Below are positions 42,303 to 51,650 of a stretch of 64,000 nt of DNA, piece by piece. This DNA comes from Pseudomonas migulae (GTDB taxonomy: Bacteria > Pseudomonadota > Gammaproteobacteria > Pseudomonadales > Pseudomonadaceae), in the NCBI RefSeq assembly GCF_024169315.1, contig NZ_JALJWR010000001.1:951501-1015500 (forward strand), in the 5' to 3' direction. The notes under the pieces are model-generated. The model saw only the letters and a list, made by a program, of their open reading frames with translations, made no database searches and was not told where the DNA came from. The position numbers and the translations under genes were made by a program. Each line of letters opens with the position of its first letter. Positions within the stretch are counted from its first letter, which is position 1.

Positions 42303-43972
42303 TAGAAAAAACACAGGAAATGGCGGTATCGATTGGCAATGTGCTCGTCGTCGCGGGCAAAAAAGGAGACTCCGGCGCTGCTGGTGTGGGCGTTGATGAG
42401 ATCTTCGTGAATGAAGCTAAAAACCTCATCTTCAAGCTCACGGACGGAAGGCAACTATCCGCTGGATACCTTCCTGCTGGGGCCATCGGCCCGCAGGGTG
42501 GTCCGGGACTACCGGGACGCGACGGTCGCGATGGTGCCAATGGCAAAGGCATTGCCAATATATCGATTACTGACGGACAGCTAATTGTTGCCTTGTCTGA
42601 TGGAGCGACACTTCCACTAGGAAACGTGAAGGGGCAAGACGGCGCCAATGGCTCGAACGGCATCTCCGTGATTGGGGCTGGCATCCAGGCATCCGGCGAC
42701 CTAGTTTTCGAAATGAGTGATGGCTCTTTCCTGAATGCTGGTCCTATCTCTGGCGGAGGCGGTGGTGGCTCAGGATTCGTCGCAGGTCAAATCAGTCAGT
42801 TCGTGAAAGACCAGGAATTTCCATGGCTCCCCTGTGATGGAACGCTGTTCGAAATGAACTGGTATCCAGCACTGTCAGGAAGCGAACATCTAGAGAAAGT
42901 GCCCGCTGGCTCGATCTGGTATACGAATTTTCAGGGCTCAGCGATTGCTCCGGAGCAAGCATGGGCAGCTCAACTCAACACGTTGCTCATCGAAACACCT
43001 GGCGCTCTGAATTTCCTCTCGCCGCGATCCCTTGCGCTCAACACAATGTCGGCGGATATGACCACGTTCACACAGCGCGAGTTGAGCATCTTTTCTAACC
43101 TTTCCGCCTATCCAGCAGTATCTGGAGATCCATCGGTGGGTGAATTCATCTCTGGATACGCTCACAGCGGCACTCGGCATGTATTTCTGAGCAATAAATT
43201 CGGCACGTATGGCGATTACAAATTCGAAATCGCTGTCACTGATGACCTTGTGAATTTCAGCAGGATGGTCCTGCTCAGCACGGGCAGCGAGGACATTAAC
43301 TCTGGCAGCCTTTATCACGACGGAGCGGCCTTCTTCGCATTTTTGGGCGGCAAGGTCTATACATCGGCTGATGGTCTTGTATGGGTGCTCGTTACAGATG
43401 CTGCCCCTTGGGCTCCATTCCTTTACGACATTCCTAACGGTATCTCTCGCACAGATTCCGGCAAATTCTGCCTGAGCGCCGGAGCACAGCTTTTCATCGC
43501 GAATGGCTTGGATAAAGCCTCACTAGACAACGCGTCGATAAGCTACATCGGCCTTGTTGCGACGGAAAAAGTGTTCTGCATTGAGAACAAGGTTTACCTA
43601 ACCAACCTCACCAGGGCGGCTGTTCATGATTTTGATCTGGGCTATTCCCAGCAGATCACCCTGCCCCAAGTCTTCGCTTCAGCTCGGCAAATTGGTAACT
43701 CCATCCTGCTTTCGACCGAGAGCGGCGCAGTCTTCAAAACTTCGAATTTCATCAGCTTCGAGCCGATGCAGTTGCTTACCGACCAAAACTATTCAGCTGC
43801 GTACAAAACCGTTCAGTTTCACCCTCGCTCAAACGGCACCTTGTCACTGACCAACGGATCGAATAATCGCGAGTTAAAGCTTCATTCAGTTGTGCTCAAT
43901 GAGATGGAAAAGTGGCGAATGCCGAACATCCCCGCTCAGTCGGGCGCCAAGTCTTTTATAAAAGTTCAGTGA
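42284..43972 (+). CDS. Tail fibre/receptor-binding protein with collagen-like repeats
   Basis: 562 residues from MDSVSVIEKTQEMAVSIGNV. Residues about 25-145 contain Gly-X-Y stretches (GPQGGPGLPGRDGRDGANGK and GQDGANGSNG) between short beta repeats (ITDGQLIVALSDGATLPLG), which trimerise as a stalk. A GGGGGG linker near 165 precedes a 400-residue C-terminal domain with repeated strand motifs (VYTSADGLVWV, VFKTSNFISFE) like a beta-propeller. Probably binds the host surface. Followed by an assembly-chaperone-like gene. Confidence 0.85.
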   Translation: MDSVSVIEKTQEMAVSIGNVLVVAGKKGDSGAAGVGVDEIFVNEAKNLIFKLTDGRQLSAGYLPAGAIGPQGGPGLPGRDGRDGANGKGIANISITDGQLIVALSDGATLPLGNVKGQDGANGSNGISVIGAGIQASGDLVFEMSDGSFLNAGPISGGGGGGSGFVAGQISQFVKDQEFPWLPCDGTLFEMNWYPALSGSEHLEKVPAGSIWYTNFQGSAIAPEQAWAAQLNTLLIETPGALNFLSPRSLALNTMSADMTTFTQRELSIFSNLSAYPAVSGDPSVGEFISGYAHSGTRHVFLSNKFGTYGDYKFEIAVTDDLVNFSRMVLLSTGSEDINSGSLYHDGAAFFAFLGGKVYTSADGLVWVLVTDAAPWAPFLYDIPNGISRTDSGKFCLSAGAQLFIANGLDKASLDNASISYIGLVATEKVFCIENKVYLTNLTRAAVHDFDLGYSQQITLPQVFASARQIGNSILLSTESGAVFKTSNFISFEPMQLLTDQNYSAAYKTVQFHPRSNGTLSLTNGSNNRELKLHSVVLNEMEKWRMPNIPAQSGAKSFIKVQ

Positions 43973-43986
43973 TCATGGAGGATCAT

Positions 43987-44394
43987 ATGCCGCAATACGC
44001 AATTGTTAACCAGGACTTACAAGTTCTTTATATCTCTGAAACAAGATCTGACAAGTTTCGTTCTGTCGAAGTAACAGATGTTGAGGCCGAAAATATGAGG
44101 CACGGCATCATGAATGAGTTCAATTACGAGTTAATCGAGCCGCAGATGCTGTTCAGCCGAATTATCAAAAGGAAGGCGGCTGACTGGGCACCAGTACGCA
44201 CTAAGCGGGATGGTCTGCTCAGAGATGCTGACAATTACGAGAAGATTCTCAATGATAAGCAAATACTTGGGCAAAATGTGACTTCAGGACGCCTGAAACT
44301 TGCTGAGTACAGAGAAGCTTTGCGTAACTGCCCTGAACTGTACGATCTACCAGAAAACGTAAAATATCCAGACAACAAGTTCATGTTTCAATAA
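43987..44394 (+). CDS. Tail-fibre assembly/chaperone-like protein
   Basis: 135 residues from MPQYAIVNQDLQVLYISETR; the ATG at 43987 has SD GGAGG. The C-terminal part WAPVRTKRDGLLRDADNYEK ... YREALRNCPELYDLPENVKY matches the C-terminal pattern of phage tail assembly chaperones that follow fibre genes and help them fold or attach. Confidence 0.7.
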   Translation: MPQYAIVNQDLQVLYISETRSDKFRSVEVTDVEAENMRHGIMNEFNYELIEPQMLFSRIIKRKAADWAPVRTKRDGLLRDADNYEKILNDKQILGQNVTSGRLKLAEYREALRNCPELYDLPENVKYPDNKFMFQ

Positions 44395-44396
44395 AT

Positions 44397-44412
44397 ACAT
44401 TGCGTTTAAATG
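44397..44412 (+). promoter_or_regulatory. Boundary motif before the portal gene
   Basis: acattgcgtttaaatg, close to the copy at 34616; 103 bp before the portal start. Confidence 0.45.
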
Positions 44413-44514
44413 GCGCTCATATTTAAAATGTACAACATATAGATACTAACTCTTTCCTACTTTTCACGTAACAACGCGCAAAATGCAGGAGAAATAATGG
44501 AATAAGGCATTCGA

Positions 44515-46500
44515 ATGGATTTCGAGCAGAGAAACTTGGCGCAGTCACAAAGCTACTTGAGCGCAATGAAGCAGGCAGAGTGGACGAACTGGACTGTCCA
44601 GAAAACAACTTCTGAAGGCCTAAAAGCGAGTGGCTGGGTGTATCTCGCCATTAAGATGATTTCCGACGCCATTTCAAGTGTCCCAATCGTCGTTTACAAC
44701 CCCAGCGGCAAGATTGAGTGGAATCACCCGCTGACGAAGCTGTTCGGCAAGCCGCATCCTGACTTTTCCCGCGCCGACCTGATGAGTCTGATGGCCAGTT
44801 GGTCGCTGCTGACTGGCATGTCCTACCTTCGAAAAGTTTCGGGCGCACGCAATCAGACCCGCGAATTGTGGCCAATCAGCCCTGACCGCATTGCCCCCAT
44901 TGCATCGGCAGATAACAGCTTTCTACTCGGTGGTTACGAAATCCAGATCAACGGTGGCAGATCTGTTTCCATCGACTACACCCGTGAAAGCGTGATACGC
45001 ATTTGCCCCATTCAAAACCCTTCGAATCCCCTGCTCGGCCTTTCTCCTCTGATGGCTGCATCACGTGCGGTTGATCTGGATTCTGGCATGCAGAATTGGA
45101 ACAAATCACTGCTGCAAAACCGTGGCAATCCCGACATCGCAATAAGCGTAAAAGGCGATGTGACTGATGCCCAGCGTCAAAGCGTAATCAAATCGATAAT
45201 GTCGAAATTCAGGGGCTCTGCGAACGCTGGAAAGCCGCTGGTGTTGTCTGGAGAAACGACGATCACCCGGCTGGGTCTGACGGCGGCAGAAATGGATTTT
45301 CTTGCTTCACGCCGTTGGAACAGGGACGAAATTCTCGCCATCTTCGGCGTGCCATCCCAACTTGCCGGTGCGATGGAATCGAGCAGCTATAACAATTACG
45401 CTGAGGCCAAGCGGATATTCTGGATCAACACCGTGCTGCCTTTGCTGAACAAGCTCATCGAGGCGTTTAACAATTCGCTTCACGATGAGCTGAGCGAGGG
45501 TTACTACATTGGCCCCGACCTCTCCGGCATCGATGCTCTGAGCGACAGCCAGGACGCCAAGCTGGATCGCGCAGGCAAGCTTTTCAAAATGGGCATACCT
45601 GTGTCCATTATCAATGAACGATACGAACTCGGGATCGCACAGTACGAAAACTGGGACAAGCCTTTCGGTGGCCGCGCAGCGTCATCGGATACGGCTAACG
45701 AAGATCGCTCCCTGGTGCGGCTGGAGAAGCGCGGCGAGCAGAACTGGATGCTGATGCCTACTGAACTACGAAGCCTCGACAAAGAGCTTGAGCGCAGGGA
45801 AGAAGTCGCCCAAAAGCACCTAAAGCCAGCCTTCGGTTCCATGCTCGATGAGCAGCGTGATTTAGTGTTTGGCCTGCTTGATGACAACGAATCCATCGAC
45901 GGCCTGGAGGATCAACTGCTCGCCATCTCCGAGGCACACATCGACGGTATTCGTAAGCTTGCAACCGAGGCTGCCATAGACGCAGGTAATGCCGTTGTTG
46001 TTGCCAAAAAAGAAAGGCGTTCGTTGCCAATTCAGTTCCGTGACGACAGCAACGTTGCTACACGTGTTGCCACCCTTCTAGCTGCCGAACAAGTTATTGA
46101 AATTGAACTGGGCTTCCTCAACACCAGCTCGTTCGAAATCCTCACAGCCTTGATTACCGATTCGAGAAAAGAGAACGAAACGGTGCAACAGCTCAAGGAT
46201 CGGCTGACTCGTGGTGGCCACTTCAGCCCTGATCGGGCACTGAGAATAGCTCGAACCCTCACAGGGGCTGTCAGCTCGCTCGGCCAAATTGCTAGCGCAG
46301 AGGAAGTCGGAGCGAAGAAAAAGATTTGGAACACCAGCGGTGGTGCTCGTGATGGGCATGCTGCCAGAGCTGGGGAAAAGCGGGATATCGATGCCAGATT
46401 TAGTGCGCATTACGGCGGATCGCCGAGATGGCCTTTGGATTCTTCGACAACGACGAAAGACCGGGTTAATTGCCGTTGTTCTTTATCTTTTTCTGAATAA
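44515..46500 (+). CDS. Portal protein fused to a MuF-like head morphogenesis domain
   Basis: 661 residues. Residues 1-385 are an HK97-family portal (GWVYLAIKMISDAISSVPIV, LLTGMSYLRKV, NRDEILAIFGVPSQLAGAME). Residues about 410-661 are a Mu gpF/SPP1 gp7-like minor head domain ending NTSGGARDGHAARAGEKRDI and RVNCRCSL, with its conserved cysteines. The portal is the dodecameric DNA gate; the MuF domain is normally a separate head protein. SD is AGGAGA at 44487-44492, distant, and a nearer site is weak. Confidence 0.9.
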   Translation: MDFEQRNLAQSQSYLSAMKQAEWTNWTVQKTTSEGLKASGWVYLAIKMISDAISSVPIVVYNPSGKIEWNHPLTKLFGKPHPDFSRADLMSLMASWSLLTGMSYLRKVSGARNQTRELWPISPDRIAPIASADNSFLLGGYEIQINGGRSVSIDYTRESVIRICPIQNPSNPLLGLSPLMAASRAVDLDSGMQNWNKSLLQNRGNPDIAISVKGDVTDAQRQSVIKSIMSKFRGSANAGKPLVLSGETTITRLGLTAAEMDFLASRRWNRDEILAIFGVPSQLAGAMESSSYNNYAEAKRIFWINTVLPLLNKLIEAFNNSLHDELSEGYYIGPDLSGIDALSDSQDAKLDRAGKLFKMGIPVSIINERYELGIAQYENWDKPFGGRAASSDTANEDRSLVRLEKRGEQNWMLMPTELRSLDKELERREEVAQKHLKPAFGSMLDEQRDLVFGLLDDNESIDGLEDQLLAISEAHIDGIRKLATEAAIDAGNAVVVAKKERRSLPIQFRDDSNVATRVATLLAAEQVIEIELGFLNTSSFEILTALITDSRKENETVQQLKDRLTRGGHFSPDRALRIARTLTGAVSSLGQIASAEEVGAKKKIWNTSGGARDGHAARAGEKRDIDARFSAHYGGSPRWPLDSSTTTKDRVNCRCSLSFSE

Positions 46501-46522
46501 TTACTTTACGTTTTAATATGTA
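46501..46522 (+). promoter_or_regulatory. Boundary motif before the protease gene
   Basis: ttactttacgttttaatatg plus ta; 20 of 22 bases match the copy at 53518. It begins directly after the portal stop and ends 50 bp before the protease start. Confidence 0.6.
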
Positions 46523-46571
46523 TAAATTACAATTAACCAATATCTCAAAGATTGAGAGAAATACTTAGAGT

Positions 46572-47588
46572 ATGAACATGGAAGTTAGAAGTTTTTTACC
46601 ACAAGAGGTCCGTGCTGACAGTGAGACGCCTGGGAAATTCTCGGGCTATATTGTCACATGGGCCAGCATCGATTCTTATAACACCACTTTCAAACGCGGC
46701 TCTTTCAAGAAAACCCTGTCTGAGCGCGGCTCGAAGATCAAGCTGCTTTGGAATCACGACTTTGAAGCGATGCCAATTGGGGTAGTGACCGAAATCCGTG
46801 AAGATGACAAAGGTGTCTACTTCGAAGCTCAGCTTTCGCTTGCGACAGAGCGTGGCAAAGAGGCTTATCAACTGATGCTTGATGGTGCGATTGACACGAT
46901 GAGCTTTGGCTTCCGTGGGATCAAATCGGCTTTCAACGCGGCAGGCGTCAAAGAATACACTGAGGTCGCACTATCTGAGATTTCCCCAGTCAATTTCGAA
47001 GCTAACGAGACAGCAACAATCGACTCCGTACGCTCTGAATCTGATTCGACTCGGGCAACCAGCTTCTCTGAAACGATTGACCTGAACGAGCTGTATTCAC
47101 GAGGCAATCGCCTGCGACATGCCTTACTCCAAACGCTTGAAGATATTTCCTGGCAGCTCAGATTGCCCGAGGAGATAGTCGAAGCTACCGGTGCTGCCTT
47201 CGATGAATGCCGTACTGCCTACCTTGAATGGCTCAACAAGCTGTATGAGGCCGAGCCTGGGTTACGTGGCGCTCCTGATGCTAACGACCTGTCAAAAGCC
47301 GTCCAGGCCATGCTTGGCGAGCAAACAGTTGAAGAATTCACACAAACCTCAAGGTTGACACTTGAAGAAATTCGATCACTTCGCCGTGGCATCGTGCCAG
47401 CCGAAGTCGATCCAAAACTCATTGGCGACGATGAGGTCCGGCAACTTGTTGCCAAAGAACTAACCAAAGCCGCAGCAGTTATCTCGCCCGCACTTCCGGT
47501 TAAGAAGAAAGCCCCCGAGCTTTCGATTGAAACACGCTCGCTCATTGAGAGCTTGAGTGTATCGCTTAAAAATTTAACCACTAATTAA
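46572..47588 (+). CDS. Prohead protease (HK97 family) with long C-terminal extension
   Basis: 338 residues. The protease domain spans 1-150: FSGYIVTWASID, IKLLWNHDFEAMPIGVV (catalytic His), and DTMSFGFR with the nucleophile Ser, then ALSEISPVNFEAN. HK97 gp4 has about 225 residues; here an extra helical region of about 130 residues follows, which could act as an internal scaffold. It should cleave the capsid protein's N-terminal delta domain. Confidence 0.88.
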   Translation: MNMEVRSFLPQEVRADSETPGKFSGYIVTWASIDSYNTTFKRGSFKKTLSERGSKIKLLWNHDFEAMPIGVVTEIREDDKGVYFEAQLSLATERGKEAYQLMLDGAIDTMSFGFRGIKSAFNAAGVKEYTEVALSEISPVNFEANETATIDSVRSESDSTRATSFSETIDLNELYSRGNRLRHALLQTLEDISWQLRLPEEIVEATGAAFDECRTAYLEWLNKLYEAEPGLRGAPDANDLSKAVQAMLGEQTVEEFTQTSRLTLEEIRSLRRGIVPAEVDPKLIGDDEVRQLVAKELTKAAAVISPALPVKKKAPELSIETRSLIESLSVSLKNLTTN

Positions 47589-47602
47589 CATTACGAGATA
47601 TT
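47588..47602 (+). promoter_or_regulatory. Boundary motif before the capsid gene
   Basis: acattacgagatatt, only 7 bp before the capsid ATG, so it cannot be a conventional promoter for that start and may overlap the ribosome site. Confidence 0.35.
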
Positions 47603-47608
47603 CACATC

Positions 47609-48721
47609 ATGGAAGAACAATTGAAGGAACTGCTGGCATCCATCCAGAATGCCGAAGCTGAGCTACGTGCTCGTGGCAAAGACAACACTGATCAGACCGC
47701 TGCTCTGAAAAAAGAAATCGAAGAGCTGCGAAATGCTATCGAAGACGTGACCGTGAAACTGAATCGCCCAGGTGGTCTTCAGTCCGCAGCGAACGATCCT
47801 GACGTAGAAAAACGCGCTGCTGCATTCGTTCAGTTTGCTCGCGTTGGTGACATCGCTGAACTGCGTACCCTGTCGGGAGCGACGGATGAAGAAGGCGCTG
47901 TGTTTTTGCCTGCTGACATGTCGAAGGAAATCAAAACCAAGGCTTACACACTCAACGAAATCCGCACCCTCTGTTCTGTAGGAAAAACTGGCCGTAACCG
48001 TGTTTATCTGCCGTCCCTGTCGCGCCCAAAAACAGGCTACGGCAACGTGACTCCAACTGAGGAAGAATTGCACGCAGGCGCTCAGACACTCGACGTGCAT
48101 ACCGCAAAATCGCTGGTTGTAATTCCAAACGACAGCCTGAGCGACAGCGCGTATGACCTCGTTTCAAAGCTGATCGACCTCTTCTCCGAATCCCTTGCTG
48201 AAGAGGAAGGACGCGCCTTTGCCATCGGCACCGGCACCGGTGAGCCAATGGGTGTAGTTTCCGTAGAAACTAAAGCTAATGCCGTTACATCCGCTGAAGT
48301 TGGTCAACTGGGCGCAACCCATGCGGATGCAATCGCGTTGATCAAGAAGGCCTTCTACAAGCTGCGTAAGCAATACCGCAGACGCGCCGTGATGCTGTGC
48401 AACAGCCAAACCGAAGCGTTCCTGGATTCGTTGCGCGACGCAGATGGCCGCAAGCTGCTCACCACCCAAGGAGAGATCAGCTACTTCGACGGTATCCGCA
48501 TCGTCACCGCCGAAGATCTGGACGATATCGCAACTGGGAAATTCCCAATCGTTATCGGTGACCTCAAGCACTTTGAAGTCTACGACCGCGAAGGCATGGC
48601 TGTTAAGCGTCTGACCGGGGGTAACTACGACACCTCTGACACCGCTGGCTTCCTGTTGAAGGCGCGCCACGCCGCTGGTGTAACGATGCCAGAAGCATTC
48701 GTGCCAGTGAAGATTAAGTGA
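47609..48721 (+). CDS. Major capsid protein (HK97 fold)
   Basis: 370 residues. The first 65 are a coiled-coil delta domain (LKELLASIQNAEAELRARGK, LKKEIEELRNAIEDV). The rest has HK97 landmarks: LPADMSKEIKTKAYTLNEIR, a central ELHAGAQTLDVHTAKSLVVI strand-helix, EGRAFAIGTGTGEPMGV, and C-terminal GFLLKARHAAGVTMPEAFV. It builds the icosahedral head. It follows the protease as usual. Confidence 0.95.
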   Translation: MEEQLKELLASIQNAEAELRARGKDNTDQTAALKKEIEELRNAIEDVTVKLNRPGGLQSAANDPDVEKRAAAFVQFARVGDIAELRTLSGATDEEGAVFLPADMSKEIKTKAYTLNEIRTLCSVGKTGRNRVYLPSLSRPKTGYGNVTPTEEELHAGAQTLDVHTAKSLVVIPNDSLSDSAYDLVSKLIDLFSESLAEEEGRAFAIGTGTGEPMGVVSVETKANAVTSAEVGQLGATHADAIALIKKAFYKLRKQYRRRAVMLCNSQTEAFLDSLRDADGRKLLTTQGEISYFDGIRIVTAEDLDDIATGKFPIVIGDLKHFEVYDREGMAVKRLTGGNYDTSDTAGFLLKARHAAGVTMPEAFVPVKIK

Positions 48722-48769
48722 CGGACAGCCCCGGCCACCGAGCCGGGGTTTCTTCAAGGATGAAGCACC

Positions 48770-49291
48770 ATGATTGTTGAATACGAAGACGTTAAACCAC
48801 TGCTGCGTTTAGAAAAAAGCGGTGCTGATAAATACCCTGTCCTACCTACGATTTTGGAACAAGTTTCGGCGGCAATCGAGAATCACTGCCAGCGCTTTTT
48901 CCTGCTCGATGAGTACGTCGAATCAGAGTATTTCGAGGGCCGAGAGATCCCCCTGAAGGCGCTGCCAGTTAGCACCATTAAAGCAGTCTCAGTTGATGGA
49001 AAAAGTCAGGCTTTAAACTGGCGTATCCGGGGTGATCGAATTGTATTTCGGGATCACATGGATGGTGTCTACAAGATCACCTATAAGGGCGGCTTCGATG
49101 AGCTTCCGCCTGATGTTAAGCGTGCAGCCGTGTTGCAGGTTTGCCATGAATTTCAGCGCAGCGACCATATCGGCTCGACCTCCGTTACCGATCCTGGCGG
49201 CACTGTTGAGTACAGCGGCCAGCTCGCACTTCTGAAGGAAGTCGTTCGCCTGCTCGCTCCCTACCGCAATTTTGCAAAGGGGGGCTGGTGA
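48770..49291 (+). CDS. Head-tail connector (gp6-like)
   Basis: 173 residues starting MIVEYEDVKPLLRLEKSGAD. Helical start with a hydrophobic groove, then FEGREIPLKALPVSTIKAVS and YKGGFDELPPDVKRAAVLQV, the pattern of gp6/gp15-type connectors that ring the portal after packaging. SD AAGGATGA. It overlaps the next start. Confidence 0.8.
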   Translation: MIVEYEDVKPLLRLEKSGADKYPVLPTILEQVSAAIENHCQRFFLLDEYVESEYFEGREIPLKALPVSTIKAVSVDGKSQALNWRIRGDRIVFRDHMDGVYKITYKGGFDELPPDVKRAAVLQVCHEFQRSDHIGSTSVTDPGGTVEYSGQLALLKEVVRLLAPYRNFAKGGW

Positions 49292-49641
49292 TGTTTGAGA
49301 CACCTGAACGGGCTCAAGGGCCAATTGATTACAAACTGCTTGCGCTGGAGCTGGGGGAGGTCCTCGGGAGTCGGCAGGCTGATTGGGAGGAGAAGCATTC
49401 TGCACACCATAAAGCGCTTGATGAGCTGTTGCCGTATGCCCCGTTGATCCGCGAAATGGCGGAGGAAATGCGGGAGCGCCGTGAGCGCAGAAAACGCATG
49501 TTCGAGAAAATTACTGGTGCGCTGATCATCTCAGGTTTGCTAGCGATTTTTGGTTTCGTTGGCCGGTACGCGCTAAGTGAAATGCAAGAGACAACCAAGG
49601 TGCCAGGACCGGCGCCGATTAACAGACCGCAGGGAAGCTAA
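49291..49641 (+). CDS. Small membrane protein, function unknown
   Basis: 116 residues. A charged coiled-coil (MAEEMRERRERRKRMFEKI) is followed by one membrane helix (TGALIISGLLAIFGFVGRYA) and a short tail. It lies directly before the endolysin, so a holin-like or antiholin role is possible, but a better holin candidate is at 61308. A GTG 3 bp earlier is also open. Confidence 0.65.
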   Translation: MFETPERAQGPIDYKLLALELGEVLGSRQADWEEKHSAHHKALDELLPYAPLIREMAEEMRERRERRKRMFEKITGALIISGLLAIFGFVGRYALSEMQETTKVPGPAPINRPQGS

Positions 49642-49642
49642 A

Positions 49643-50038
49643 ATGCCGCAATTTTCAAAAGTAAGTCAGGATAGGCTGAGCACGTGTCACCCACAGCTCC
49701 AAGCATTGATGAACGAAGTGATCAAGCTCACAGACATTCTTGTGATCGAAGGTCATCGCGGACAGGAGGTCCAGGATAAGGCGTTTCGTGAAGGGAAATC
49801 GAAGCTGAAGTGGCCTCAGGGGAAGCATAATTCTTTGCCCTCCCTCGCCGTCGATATTGCACCGTATCCGTTGGATTGGAGCGACACGCCTGGCTTTCAC
49901 CGGCTGGCCAAAGTGGTTCTGGAAACCGCCGAATCGATGGGAATCAAGATTCGCTGGGGTGGCGATTGGAACGGGAATGGAAGCTCGAAAGACGAGAAGT
50001 TTTTGGATCTGGTCCATTTCGAGCTGAAAGGCATTTGA
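49643..50038 (+). CDS. Endolysin, M15 L-alanyl-D-glutamate peptidase type
   Basis: 131 residues from MPQFSKVSQDRLSTCHPQLQ. Zinc-site residues H62 and D71 (GKHNSLPSLAVDIAPYP) and H125 (LDLVHFEL) match M15 peptidases such as T5 endolysin. It cuts the cross-bridge peptides of peptidoglycan. No signal sequence, so it needs a holin. It is separated by 11 kb from the holin/spanin cassette. Confidence 0.9.
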   Translation: MPQFSKVSQDRLSTCHPQLQALMNEVIKLTDILVIEGHRGQEVQDKAFREGKSKLKWPQGKHNSLPSLAVDIAPYPLDWSDTPGFHRLAKVVLETAESMGIKIRWGGDWNGNGSSKDEKFLDLVHFELKGI

Positions 50039-50044
50039 TGGACA

Positions 50045-50069
50045 GGATGCTGCCTCGACCGTAGCATCC
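50045..50069 (+). terminator. Hairpin after endolysin
   Basis: GGATGCT (50045-50051) pairs with AGCATCC (50063-50069); no strong T run. It marks the boundary to the accessory island. Confidence 0.45.
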
Positions 50070-50104
50070 AAAACTTGCTTTGCTCACGTTCAGAGGGATC
50101 TAAA

Positions 50105-50635
50105 TTGTTTCTACGATTCGGGAAAGAATTTGCGGACGCCGAGCTTGGCATGCTGACTGAGCTACTGGATATTCTCGACACAAAGCTGTCCGAAATCCAT
50201 CGACTCATCTCTGCTTCCGCAGATCCAGATTCAGAGGGGCTGTGCGACAAAGGCGAGTACTTCATTGGTGTCGGCTTCGTTGCCATCCAGCAGTACCTGA
50301 CAGACACCCTGCTCTTCACCGGCATCGATAGAGTCACAGCATTCGCTCTCGGCCCTACTCACTCATCCAATATCTCATCCATCAATTTGATCAACTCCGC
50401 AGCAAACTGGTGGAAGCATGAATCAGAGTGGGTGAACGCCGGGATCGTGCCGAAAAACGGCCAACGTACCTACGATAACATCGCCGAGGTTGCGCCTTCG
50501 AACGGTTACGAGCTGTCGAACACACTGGCCGCTATCTGTGGGCCTGAAAGTCTGACTCTAACTTCCCTGATTCCTCTTCTGATTGAATGGCGCGCAGCCG
50601 TAGATCAGGCCAGGACTCCTTCCCGACCGAGCTAA
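50105..50635 (+). CDS. Accessory-island protein A, function unknown
   Basis: 176 residues from a TTG start that has SD AGAGG eight bases upstream; the frame is open from 50075. Helical, with FADAELGMLTELLDILDTKL, GVGFVAIQQYLTDTLL and a tryptophan-rich part (AANWWKHESEW). Not a recognised phage structural family. Its end overlaps the open frame of the next gene, but the ATG of that gene at 50656 lies 20 bp after the stop. Confidence 0.55.
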   Translation: MFLRFGKEFADAELGMLTELLDILDTKLSEIHRLISASADPDSEGLCDKGEYFIGVGFVAIQQYLTDTLLFTGIDRVTAFALGPTHSSNISSINLINSAANWWKHESEWVNAGIVPKNGQRTYDNIAEVAPSNGYELSNTLAAICGPESLTLTSLIPLLIEWRAAVDQARTPSRPS

Positions 50636-50655
50636 GCCGTAGACATGGAGACGTG

Positions 50656-51606
50656 ATGTATCAGCTCTTGCAGCTTCTCAATGATTCATACCGCACCATC
50701 GCGAAAGACATGGACGCTTGGTTCAGGGATATTCCATCGGGCGCGGCGTGGAACGTGTACTCCGACTATGCAATTGGCAACAACAAGAAAGCCAACGACA
50801 CCCTCTCGTTCGTAATCAACCTCCAGCACGACACAGATGCCGCTATCTGCGAGTACATAGCAGCCGTTGCACCTAGTGACATCAAGTCCACGCGGACTGC
50901 TTCGGAGGGGTTGATCCAGTACCTGAACTGCCCTGTCTGCTTCAGCATCACCCATGTTGTTGCTCGCGACTCCAAGCTTCTTCGTCACTACATTTCTGAC
51001 GAGAACATGACTGATTTCATACCCGACATGCGCAACCTGATCGCGATGTGGGCAGCGAACGCTCCAGTCAACGCAGAATATTACAAGCGAGTTGACGCCG
51101 CTCTCGCCGAATTCGCCAAGGATATGAAGAAGAAAAACTTCAGTTCAGGTTTGGCACGCCAGGTTCACATCACGGCAGCCTTGGCAGCTGGAGTTTTTGC
51201 ACATCTCGATTTGATCAAATCCCCGAAACACATCCGCTGGATAAGTGACCGAGACGCGATTTTCGAGCGTTACAACCAGCTGGCGTTTGATCTTGGATAT
51301 GTTTACTTCCAGCTGCTTCGCACCACCCATGACAAGCCTTTTGACCCGAACCTGCCAAATTTCATTTTTGCGCTGCCTGGGATGGATGGGGTGCATGACT
51401 ACAACGAGCAAATTCGGCTACCTGATTATCTCGCTGGGACCATCGCCGATCTGGCCTTGGAGAAAATCGAGTTCACACATGACAAGTTCCACCCGATTTT
51501 TGCTGGTGCATTCATCAACTCGAAGAACAACGCCATCATCGAAATCAAGGGCGACACGGAGCGTCTTACCACTAGGCGACTGACCTACCAGTCGGACGAA
51601 ATATAG
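50656..51606 (+). CDS. Accessory-island protein B, function unknown
   Basis: 316 residues from MYQLLQLLNDSYRTIAKDMD, with SD GGAG. Mostly helical, with scattered aromatic residues and no membrane helix. Segments such as ISDRDAIFERYNQLAFDLGY and PLPDYLAGTIADLALEKIEF-like helices give no family match I know. It is cotranscribed with protein A. Size, pairing and position are compatible with a defence or exclusion pair, which is only inference. Confidence 0.6.
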   Translation: MYQLLQLLNDSYRTIAKDMDAWFRDIPSGAAWNVYSDYAIGNNKKANDTLSFVINLQHDTDAAICEYIAAVAPSDIKSTRTASEGLIQYLNCPVCFSITHVVARDSKLLRHYISDENMTDFIPDMRNLIAMWAANAPVNAEYYKRVDAALAEFAKDMKKKNFSSGLARQVHITAALAAGVFAHLDLIKSPKHIRWISDRDAIFERYNQLAFDLGYVYFQLLRTTHDKPFDPNLPNFIFALPGMDGVHDYNEQIRLPDYLAGTIADLALEKIEFTHDKFHPIFAGAFINSKNNAIIEIKGDTERLTTRRLTYQSDEI

Positions 51607-51650
51607 GGCATGGTGCTAGTGTCTTGGTTTCCAGATGCAGGAGGTGCGGC

